Below, one piece after another: positions 56,316 through 62,931 of a DNA stretch of 64,000 nucleotides; position 1 is the first letter of the stretch; each line of letters opens with the position of its first letter. The stretch spans positions 11,050-75,049 of the forward strand of contig CAJUKN010000016.1 of the NCBI GenBank assembly GCA_910587485.1, read 5' to 3'. Source of the stretch: an uncultured Lachnospira sp. Lineage in GTDB: Bacteria > Bacillota > Clostridia > Lachnospirales > Lachnospiraceae. The translations under genes were made by a program, and so were the position numbers. The notes below the pieces were generated by a model that worked only from the letters and a program-made list of their open reading frames with translations, was not told where the DNA came from and made no database searches.

Positions 56316-57462
56316 ACAACAAGATAGGGGCGTGTATATACACGTCCCCTTTTGTGTGAAAAAATGTGCATATTGTGATTTTTTATCATTTCCAGCAAAT
56401 CAAACTATTTATAGAGACTATGTTGCAGCATTGATTCGGGAAATACAATCTTTTGATAAAAAGATTGATAATATATCCAGTATTTTTATTGGAGGCGGTA
56501 CTCCTTCTGTATTAGAGGGTACATTCATTTTTAATATAATGGAGGCACTTTATAATAAGTTTTTAATAAGAGATGATGCAGAAATTACCATTGAATGTAA
56601 TCCGGGAACAATTAATAAAAACAAAGTAAGTATATATAAAGAGGCGAAGGTCAACAGGATAAGTTTTGGGCTTCAGTCTGCATCGGATGAGTTGCTTGCA
56701 AGAATTGGAAGGATTCATACATACAAAGATTTTTTGCTAAGTTATGAATATGCAAGAGAAGCAGGTTTTTGTAATATCAATATTGATATGATGTCAGCCC
56801 TGCCGGGACAGACATTAGCTATGTATATACAAGATATACAAAAAATTGTTAAACTAAGTCCGGAACATATCTCTGCTTACAGTTTAATTCTTGAGGAAAA
56901 CACGCCTTTATATGAACATATCGCTGCCTATCCAAGTTTGCCAGATGAAGAGATAGAGCGTTTCATGTATTATGATACAAAAAAAATATTACTTGAAAAT
57001 CAATATCATCAATATGAAATATCAAATTATGCCAAAGGAGGATATGAGTGCAGACATAATAAGCTTTATTGGGAACGTGGCGACTATATTGGATTTGGGT
57101 TAGGAGCAGCTTCTTTGATAAAAGGTGTTCGATATAAAAATACAGAAAATATAGAAACATATATAAAAAAAGCAGGGAAAGAATCCATAGTCTGTGAGCA
57201 GGAAATATTGACAAAAAAAGATTGTATGTCTGAATTTATGTTTTTGGGATTACGTGAGAGTAAAGGGGTTTGTGCCAATGATTTTAAGGCACAGTTTGGT
57301 GTGTCAATCTATGAAATATTTGGCAATGTGCTTCAAAAACACATTGACCAAAAATTAATATATTCATATTTTTTAGATGGAGGCAAACAAATTTGGTATG
57401 CACTTACTGATTATGGAGTTGATGTAAGCAATTATGTTTTTTCGGAGTATTTGCTTGAATAA
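56305..57462 (+). CDS. hemW: Radical SAM heme chaperone/coproporphyrinogen III oxidase-like protein HemW
   Basis: 385 aa; start ATG within the lepA end (two adjacent ATGs at 56305 and 56308). Radical SAM motif C-x3-C-x2-C reads CVKKCAYC, followed by FIGGGTPSVL, RISFGLQSA and a HemN-type C-terminal domain with AYSLILEENTP. HemW proteins insert heme into respiratory proteins; they lack the HemN N-terminal extension, as here. The lepA-hemW pair is conserved in Firmicutes. Confidence 0.94.
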   Translation: MMNKQQDRGVYIHVPFCVKKCAYCDFLSFPANQTIYRDYVAALIREIQSFDKKIDNISSIFIGGGTPSVLEGTFIFNIMEALYNKFLIRDDAEITIECNPGTINKNKVSIYKEAKVNRISFGLQSASDELLARIGRIHTYKDFLLSYEYAREAGFCNINIDMMSALPGQTLAMYIQDIQKIVKLSPEHISAYSLILEENTPLYEHIAAYPSLPDEEIERFMYYDTKKILLENQYHQYEISNYAKGGYECRHNKLYWERGDYIGFGLGAASLIKGVRYKNTENIETYIKKAGKESIVCEQEILTKKDCMSEFMFLGLRESKGVCANDFKAQFGVSIYEIFGNVLQKHIDQKLIYSYFLDGGKQIWYALTDYGVDVSNYVFSEYLLE

Positions 57463-57535
57463 GGAATGGTCACGTTAAAAAAATATATTTTGTATTTTAT
57501 ACAACAGCTTTTTTGCAGGCAGAAAATGGTGATGT

Positions 57536-58381
57536 TTAGGCAGTAGGCAGTTGATAAGGTGATTGTTTATAAACATTGATTAGTTGATTACAAAAGGCTT
57601 TTGGTGTCTCACCCATAAAAGACTTAAATTCGCGCTGAAAGTGTGCTTGGTCTGAATAGTCAATATTTAAAATAAATTCAGAATTTTGGCGGTTTGGGTT
57701 GCTAATCATTTCTTGTAGAACCTTTTGAAAGCGAATATATTTGCATAAAGTTTTTGGACCATACCCTAAATAATCATTAAACATTCGGTTAATATGGCGG
57801 ACAGAATATCTTGTTTTGGCAGAGATATTTTGTAGTGATATGGTTTCATTTGTATTTAAAATAATATCAACCATTGTTTGAAAAGATGCAGAAAAAGGAC
57901 AGCATTTTGTATATTGATTAATATAATTTAATAATATTTCAATATGACTATCAAAAGAAGTTGTATTGACAAATTTTGATAGAAGTTTGTATTCAGGACT
58001 TTGTGTGTTAGGTTTTAGGTCAATTTGCTGGTTTCTTAAAAGAGAAGGACGCAGATAAGCTATCTTGGTGTTTAAATATATCGTGTTGATATCAAAAATA
58101 ATGATAAAATGATTGTTATAGGCAGATAAATCAATGGATATAGGGTGACTTTGACTTCCAATACACAAAAAACTGAAATCTTGTGCCAAATTATAAGATA
58201 GAATCCATATGTAGTTGGCAGAGGGCATAATTCGGATATTGTTAAGAGCATCATAGCGTTTTTGATTATAGTGAGTCACATCATAAATGGTCATATTAGA
58301 TGGGGTGTTTAACATTTTATAAGGATAATTACAAAAATAAAGATGAAATTGTGGTTGTATAAAGATAAAAGAATTGTTCAT
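57536..58381 (-). CDS. AraC-family transcriptional regulator
   Basis: 281 aa, ATG 58381 with GGAG upstream on the minus strand. The C-terminal 100 residues form the double helix-turn-helix (YSVRHINRMFNDYLGYGPKTL and DQAHFQREFKSFMGETPKAF). The N-terminal part (about 1-150) is a divergent sensor domain with many aromatic residues and no known ligand motif. It is divergent from the amt-glnB fusion with a 390-bp control region between them; a link to nitrogen control is possible but not shown. Confidence 0.9.
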   Translation of the reverse strand: MNNSFIFIQPQFHLYFCNYPYKMLNTPSNMTIYDVTHYNQKRYDALNNIRIMPSANYIWILSYNLAQDFSFLCIGSQSHPISIDLSAYNNHFIIIFDINTIYLNTKIAYLRPSLLRNQQIDLKPNTQSPEYKLLSKFVNTTSFDSHIEILLNYINQYTKCCPFSASFQTMVDIILNTNETISLQNISAKTRYSVRHINRMFNDYLGYGPKTLCKYIRFQKVLQEMISNPNRQNSEFILNIDYSDQAHFQREFKSFMGETPKAFCNQLINVYKQSPYQLPTA

Positions 58382-58493
58382 TGTTAGTCTCCAAAATTCT
58401 AAAAAAAATATAAAATATGTCCGATTTTTTCAATAATTATAAAAAGTCTGGTGTATAATGTCAACATAAATTAAATTATTTCAAGCACAAAGG

Positions 58494-58529
58494 CGTGCAA
58501 CCATAGTGAGTGGTTGCACGTCTTTTTTT
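58494..58529 (+). terminator. Strong terminator in the amt-glnB leader (possible attenuator)
   Basis: CGTGCAACC and GGTTGCACG form a perfect 9-bp stem with a 9-base loop, then T-C-T7. It sits 35-70 bases after a TATAAT at 58454-58459 and 240 bases upstream of the amt start, on the same strand. A transcript from that -10 would end here as a roughly 60-base RNA unless read through. Confidence 0.7.
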
Positions 58530-58562
58530 ATGCCTCCTGCGCGGAAAGTAAGTGAAAAGCAC

Positions 58563-58718
58563 GCCTGCTTGATTGCACAGGGCGTATAGAGAAACGAATT
58601 GCTGCTGCAATATGTGTCATTTATGGCAAGTAAAGGAAAAAGCCTCCCCTATTTAATTGCACAGAGAGGCATAGAGAAATTCGTTGCTGTCGTAACATAT
58701 GTCCCACATATAAGTAAA
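58563..58718 (+). repeat. Two diverged tandem copies of a structured leader repeat upstream of amt
   Basis: Copy 1 at 58563-58634 and copy 2 at 58642-58718 share ATTGCACAG, a GTATAGAGAAA/CATAGAGAAA block, ATATGTG/ATATGTC and AAGTAAA. Both contain a 5-bp hairpin: ATTGC-TGCT-GCAAT in copy 1 and GTTGC-TGTC-GTAAC in copy 2. The outer pair changes from A-T to G-C with both sides altered, which suggests selection for RNA structure. Lies between the leader terminator and the amt RBS (AAAGGAGG). Not a riboswitch class I recognise. Confidence 0.55.
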
Positions 58719-58771
58719 ATTTAATTTATGAAAAGAGAATGAGAAGTAAAATATAAAGGAGGAAAAGAAGT

Positions 58772-60523
58772 ATGGATTTAGGAATGATTTTAGAACAAGT
58801 GGATGCCAAATTGTTTGCGGTATGGTTTCTTATTGGCGCAGCGTTGGTGTTTTGGATGCAGGCAGGATTTGCCATGGTGGAAGCTGGTTTTACCAGAGCA
58901 AAAAATTCAGGCAATATTATTATGAAAAATTTGATGGATTTTTGTATTGGTACAGTAACATTTATCTTAATTGGATTTAGTTTATTGCTAGGAGAGGATT
59001 TATTAGGATTTATTGGAAAACCGGGATTTGATATTTTCACTACATATGAAAATTTTAACTGGTCATCTTTTGTGTTTAATTTAGTCTTTTGTGCCACGAC
59101 AGCTACAATAGTTTCTGGTGCAATGGCTGAACGAACAAAATTTTTATCTTATTGTGTATATTCTGCTATTATATCAGCACTTATTTATCCAATTGAAGCA
59201 CATTGGATTTGGGGCGGCGGTTGGTTAGCGCAGCTTGGTTTCCATGATTTTGCAGGTTCTTGCGCTATTCATACTGTTGGCGGGGTTTCTGCCTTGATTG
59301 GTGCTAAGATTTTAGGTCCTAGAATTGGTAAGTTTAACAAAGATAAAGATGGAAATATTACAAAGGTCAATGCCTTTCCGGGTCATAACCTTCCGATTGG
59401 CGCATTAGGCGTATTTATTTTATGGTTTGGCTGGTATGGTTTTAACGGTGCGGCATGTACAAGTGTAGACCAGCTTGCATCGGTGTTTCTCACTACAACG
59501 ATAGCACCAGCATTGGCAACTGTAACTTGTATGATTTTTACATGGGTTAAATATGGTAAGCCAGATGTTTCGATGTGTTTAAATGCTTCTCTTGCAGGTC
59601 TTGTTGCTATCACAGCTCCTTGTGATGTAACCGATGCAGCAGGTGCCATTATAATAGGTATTGTGTCTGGATTGTTGGTTGTATTTGGTGTATGGCTTTT
59701 AGACTATAAACTGCATATTGATGACCCTGTTGGTGCAGTAGCAGTCCATTGTTTAAATGGTATATGGGGGACGATTGCTGTAGGATTCTTTGCAACCAAT
59801 ACAGTACCTAATTATAGCATTGCCGATGCAGATGGTGTTTTGATGGAAGGTCTGTTTTATGGCGGCGGTTTCAAACTTTTGGGGCTTCAGCTTGCAGGGC
59901 TTGTATGTGTTGTGGCTTGGACAGCAGTATGTATCACCATTGTATTTTTGGCAATTAAGGCAACATTTGGACTTCGAGCTACAAAAGAGGAAGAAATTAT
60001 TGGTCTTGATGCAACAGAGCATGGTTTAGCCAGTGCTTATGCAGGTTTTGAAATTTCAACAAGTGAACTTTCTTATGATGCTTATGAATATGAAGAAATT
60101 GGTTCCGAAAAGATGGATTCAGCAGTGCCAGCCATCGTAAAGCAGGCAGATATTCCTGATGACAAGAAGATTACAAAGGTTGAAATTCTTATGAAACAGG
60201 AGCGATTTGAACGCTTAAAGAAAGCAATGAATGAGATTGGTGTTACTGGTATGACAGTAACACAAGTACTTGGCTGTGGTACACAAAAAGGAGCGCCAGA
60301 ATACTATCGTGGTGTACCTATTGAAATGCAGCTTCTTCCTAAGATTTCAGTAGAAATGGTAATTTCTAAAGTTCCTACAATGGAAGTAATTGATGCGGCA
60401 AGAAAAGCACTTTATACAGGACATATTGGCGATGGAAAGATTTTTGTATATGATGTTGAAAATGTTGTAAAGGTGCGTACAGGAGAGGCAGGTTATGACG
60501 CATTGCAGGGAAGCGATGATTAA
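58772..60523 (+). CDS. Ammonium transporter fused to a C-terminal PII regulator (Amt-GlnB)
   Basis: 583 aa, ATG behind AAAGGAGG. Residues 1-400 are an Amt channel with eleven membrane spans: WMQAGFAMVEAG, NIIMKNLMDF, AHWIWGGGWL, DFAGSCAIHTVGG, GWYGFNG, and the twin His of the pore (HTVGG and VHCLNG). After a short acidic linker, residues about 465-575 are a complete PII domain: KKITKVEILMKQERFERLKKAM, a T-loop with EYYRG holding the Tyr equivalent to Tyr51, PKISVEMVI and GHIGDGKIFVYDVENVV. Normally amt and glnB are separate genes whose products bind each other, so this protein carries its own gate. Family and fusion are clear; which ligands open it is inferred. Confidence 0.95.
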   Translation: MDLGMILEQVDAKLFAVWFLIGAALVFWMQAGFAMVEAGFTRAKNSGNIIMKNLMDFCIGTVTFILIGFSLLLGEDLLGFIGKPGFDIFTTYENFNWSSFVFNLVFCATTATIVSGAMAERTKFLSYCVYSAIISALIYPIEAHWIWGGGWLAQLGFHDFAGSCAIHTVGGVSALIGAKILGPRIGKFNKDKDGNITKVNAFPGHNLPIGALGVFILWFGWYGFNGAACTSVDQLASVFLTTTIAPALATVTCMIFTWVKYGKPDVSMCLNASLAGLVAITAPCDVTDAAGAIIIGIVSGLLVVFGVWLLDYKLHIDDPVGAVAVHCLNGIWGTIAVGFFATNTVPNYSIADADGVLMEGLFYGGGFKLLGLQLAGLVCVVAWTAVCITIVFLAIKATFGLRATKEEEIIGLDATEHGLASAYAGFEISTSELSYDAYEYEEIGSEKMDSAVPAIVKQADIPDDKKITKVEILMKQERFERLKKAMNEIGVTGMTVTQVLGCGTQKGAPEYYRGVPIEMQLLPKISVEMVISKVPTMEVIDAARKALYTGHIGDGKIFVYDVENVVKVRTGEAGYDALQGSDD

Positions 60524-60649
60524 GATATAGAAATGGGAATAAATATAGGAAAATGAGTATGCAAGAATGGAAATGAATATAAGATTATGATATAAGAGAT
60601 TTTGTTATAATAAATGGCTACGTGAAAATTGTATATAGAGTATGAAAAT

Positions 60650-60700
60650 ACAGCATTGTCTTTTTAGTATTGATTAGATGGTGCTGTGTTTTGATTTTTT
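60650..60700 (+). terminator. Probable terminator after amt-glnB
   Basis: ACAGCA (60650) and TGCTGT (60682) form a stem with a 26-base loop, followed by GTTTTGATTTTTTT. Stretch 60524-60649 is AT-rich with no gene. Confidence 0.55.
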
Positions 60701-60702
60701 TC

Positions 60703-60835
60703 TTGAAATTTGCTACTAGGTTATGCTATATTAAATGTATAAAAAGGGAAAGCCACAAAGCGGCTCTACCCTGTGAATAGCTAAATTTTTATTCAGCCGT
60801 CACTATTGCGAGTAGTAGACGGCTATTTCTTTTTA
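60703..60835 (+). ncRNA. Predicted antisense RNA (antitoxin) of the type I toxin locus
   Basis: Promoter TTGAAA (60703) with an 18-base spacer and TATATT (60727), so the RNA would start near 60739. It ends at a hairpin AGCCGTC...GACGGCT (60794-60824) with a T-rich tail TTTCTTTTT. Its 3' part overlaps the last codons and 3' end of the toxin mRNA on the other strand, as in known txpA/ratA-like systems. Near its 5' end a small stem AGCC...GGCT occurs, repeated in inverted form at the toxin mRNA 5' end. Confidence 0.55.
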
Positions 60836-60918
60836 CCCTTGTAAATTTGATAAATCAAATTAGCAAGAGCAACAATGAGTATTCCAATCTGGATTAGGTC
60901 CTGATATGTAACATACAT
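60823..60918 (-). CDS. Holin-like type I toxin peptide (31 aa)
   Basis: 31 codons: MYVTYQDLIQIG, a hydrophobic segment ILIVALANLIYQIY, and a KGKKK tail. This is the pattern of the short putative holin-like toxins that are widespread in Lachnospiraceae. The ATG is preceded on the minus strand by GAAAGAGAG with AGTGATAACA, the usual leader. A promoter TTGCCG-N17-TATATT lies at 61022-61050. The mRNA runs against the predicted antisense RNA and may end at a second stem (AGCC...GGCT + TTTCCCTTTTT) near 60742. Such peptides damage the membrane unless silenced by the RNA. Confidence 0.8.
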   Translation of the reverse strand: MYVTYQDLIQIGILIVALANLIYQIYKGKKK

Positions 60919-61021
60919 TGTTATCACTCTCTTTCGTATTCGTCTGGAGGGCTTTTTTATACCCTCCATAAAAAAATAAGAGGGTAAAGCCGCCTATGGC
61001 TCTGTGATTTCCCACGTTGAT

Positions 61022-61050
61022 AATATAACATCATATTTTTTATGCGGCAA
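61022..61050 (-). promoter_or_regulatory. Predicted promoter of the toxin mRNA
   Basis: On the minus strand TTGCCG, a 17-base spacer and TATATT, placing the 5' end near 61016, about 100 bases before the toxin ATG. An inverted repeat related to 60747-60775 lies just inside the transcript at 60981-61018. Confidence 0.5.
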
Positions 61051-61074
61051 GTTGTTTTGTGGTATATTTATTTG

Positions 61075-61165
61075 TATAAATTATATTTTAATTATATAAA
61101 AAATAATGTTGTTTAGAATGTAATTTGCATGAAAAGTCTGTCGATGGATATAATAAATGCTTTTT
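61075..61165. repeat. Orphan copy of the Rpn-gene promoter region
   Basis: About 90 bases that match 62450-62542 with one small gap and roughly 85 percent identity, including TATAAATTATATTTTAAT and ATGAAAAGTCTGT. Direct orientation, 1,375 bases apart, flanking the Rpn-like nuclease gene. The copy at 62450 is the functional upstream region of that gene; this one has no gene behind it. Confidence 0.75.
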
Positions 61166-61191
61166 ATTTTTAGTGTTTAACCTCATCAAGA

Positions 61192-61240
61192 AAGTCCCCC
61201 ACTTCAATGCCGCAGAGACATAAGTGGTGGGTGGGGACTT
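61192..61240. repeat. Large GC-rich hairpin, possible IS200/IS605-type end
   Basis: AAGTCCCCCACTT is mirrored by AAGTG...GGGGACTT around a 20-base loop in otherwise AT-rich DNA. A second hairpin AGCGGAT...ATCCGCT lies at 61279-61299. GC-rich stems of this kind occur at the ends of IS200/IS605 elements, but no transposase sequence is adjacent. The 645 bases 60919-61563 otherwise hold only the toxin leader and repeats. Confidence 0.4.
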
Positions 61241-61320
61241 GCGTTGCGATAGCAGATAGATGGTTTGAGCAAGTAGCGTAGCGGATTGCGAATATCCGCT
61301 TTGACTAAATAATTTGAATC

Positions 61321-61380
61321 ACAAAAAAGAGTATATCTAAGGAGTTTGTAAAATTAATTTTAATGATATACTCTTTTTGT
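61321..61380. terminator. Perfect 16-bp inverted repeat, bidirectional terminator-like
   Basis: ACAAAAA-AGAGTATATC is mirrored by GATATACTCT-TTTTGT around a 27-base AT-rich loop, followed by TTTTT on the plus strand and preceded by A residues for the minus strand. It may end transcripts from the Rpn gene (minus) or mark an element boundary. Confidence 0.6.
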
Positions 61381-61563
61381 TTTTTATATGATATTAATTG
61401 CATTTGTCTTCTTTAATATTATTGTGTAATGATTTAGTGAAATGGTAAATAACATCAATAAAAAATGAAATCAATGAAGAAAGAATAAATAAAATAGTAA
61501 GGATAAAATTTTGCACTCATTATTTATTTGATGTAGTATTGATTAGAAGTAGAAATTTTATAT

Positions 61564-62409
61564 TTATTGTAAAACTTCCGCTTCAAGCTTTCTTAATTCA
61601 TCAAGTGATAATGTAGGCACATAAAGTGAAATTTCATCAAGTGATAGTTTCCCCATTTTTATCATTCTTTTTGCGGTGTTTTTTTCGGTTTCTTTTTCCT
61701 TGTTATCTTCAATATCTTTTGTATAAGCTTTTAAAATTTGCTCATCATCAAATAATGTCATCATTATGTCTACAACCTCCTGTTCTTTACTTTCAAGATA
61801 TTCTTTTAATACATTTCTGTTTTTACAAATACAGATTGTTTCTGTTATTGCTTGTTTTGTGTTTCCATATAGTTTTCTTTGCTCATTATATACTTTGGAG
61901 AAAATTATATACTGTCCGATAATGTTTTTTTCATCTTCCTGATATAAAACTTTTACTTCGGCATCAATCGCAGTCTTTGCTCCGCCGAAAAATTCCTTTG
62001 AAAGTGATATAATATCAGGAATATTTTTTCTATCTCCCGTATATATCATATACAATTCAGGTTTTGGAATATTTACTTTTTTACTTCCATATAAATTTTG
62101 GTTGGTACGCTTAAAATAGTCGTGATAAGTTTGTATCAGATACATCAGCGCACGGATAATAATATTTAATGTCCATGTAGACTGGCTTTCCACTAATATC
62201 AGTAATCGATTGCCAATAGAAAATCCTAAATCATTATAGTCTGCATCAATTAATACATGTTTGATGGTAACATCTGCAATTTCATCTTCTGTTACATTAC
62301 AATCTTCTGGATGCAGTGCTTTATATAATTGAAGCAGATATTTTTTATTTTGGAATAAATTGGTGAATACACTGTCCTTTATTTTATGTTTTGGTGTAGT
62401 TTGTGCCAT
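61564..62409 (-). CDS. Rpn-family recombination-promoting nuclease (PD-(D/E)xK)
   Basis: 281 aa, ATG 62409 with GAGGTAAC upstream. N-terminal motif KDSVFTNLFQNK, then the nuclease core DYNDLGFSIGNRLLILVESQS with the acidic D and E-x-Q of the PD-(D/E)xK fold (about residues 55-75), and a helical C-terminal tail (TAKRMIKMGKLSLDEIS...LRKLEAE). Rpn proteins, formerly called transposase_31, are DNA nucleases linked to horizontal recombination and are multi-copy in many Lachnospiraceae. A promoter TTGTAA-N17-TATAAT lies at 62466-62494 inside the duplicated repeat. Fragments of the same upstream region at 61075 point to a second lost copy. Confidence 0.88.
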   Translation of the reverse strand: MAQTTPKHKIKDSVFTNLFQNKKYLLQLYKALHPEDCNVTEDEIADVTIKHVLIDADYNDLGFSIGNRLLILVESQSTWTLNIIIRALMYLIQTYHDYFKRTNQNLYGSKKVNIPKPELYMIYTGDRKNIPDIISLSKEFFGGAKTAIDAEVKVLYQEDEKNIIGQYIIFSKVYNEQRKLYGNTKQAITETICICKNRNVLKEYLESKEQEVVDIMMTLFDDEQILKAYTKDIEDNKEKETEKNTAKRMIKMGKLSLDEISLYVPTLSLDELRKLEAEVLQ

Positions 62410-62449
62410 GTTGTTACCTCATTTATGATAATTTGTGTAGAAAGTTTTA

Positions 62450-62542
62450 TATAAATTATATTTTAATTATACAGAAAAATAAGGTTGTTTACAATAAAAT
62501 TTGTATGAAAAGTCTGTAGATATTTGCAATAAATAAATGCTT
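62450..62542. repeat. Upstream region of the Rpn gene, duplicated at 61075-61165
   Basis: Holds the minus-strand promoter TTGTAA (62489-62494) and TATAAT (62466-62471) of the Rpn gene. Aligned with the orphan copy in the same orientation. Confidence 0.75.
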
Positions 62543-62578
62543 TTAACCTTTTTATTTTTCATTAAAAGCAAGGTTGTG

Positions 62579-62778
62579 TTATTCTTTAGAATATTTTATT
62601 ATATCTGTTATATCACAATCCAATATTTTACAAAGTTCGTTTAAGGTAGTCATAGTAATACTTCGGTTATGTTTTAAATTATCTAACGTACCACGACTTA
62701 TATTGAAATCTTTTATTAATTTATAAGTAGTAATATTTCTTTTTTTAGGGTTTCCCAGAATGGTTCATAAGTTATCAT
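62579..62778 (-). pseudogene. Small XRE helix-turn-helix regulator, frameshifted at an A7 tract
   Basis: ATG 62778 has GAGGTG 8 bases upstream. The intended 66-aa protein reads MITYEPFWETLKK...RNITTYKLIKDFNISRGTLDNLKHNRSITMTTLNELCKILDCDITDIIKY, a typical short Cro-like regulator. As written, the A7 run (T7 on + near 62740-62747) puts the frame one base short and a stop follows after 19 codons. One extra A restores it. The codons CTA AAA AAA also form A_AAA_AAA, a slippery site from which a -1 slip would give the full protein. Could be a dead gene, a sequencing error or programmed frameshifting. Confidence 0.75.
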
Positions 62779-62860
62779 ATCAACAGCACCTCTATTTTTA
62801 TTTTATGAGATGTGATATAAAATAAATATTCCCATAAAGGTATATATTCTCCAAGCAAAC

Positions 62861-62889
62861 TTGACAGGTAAAAAAAGGAAATTTATAAT
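62861..62889 (+). promoter_or_regulatory. Consensus sigma-A promoter of the RCC1-repeat gene
   Basis: TTGACA, 17-base spacer, TATAAT, ending 43 bases before the ATG at 62932. One of the best -35/-10 matches in the window. Confidence 0.85.
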
Positions 62890-62931
62890 AATTTCATAAG
62901 TATAAAATAATTTTAATTATGGAGGTATAAG

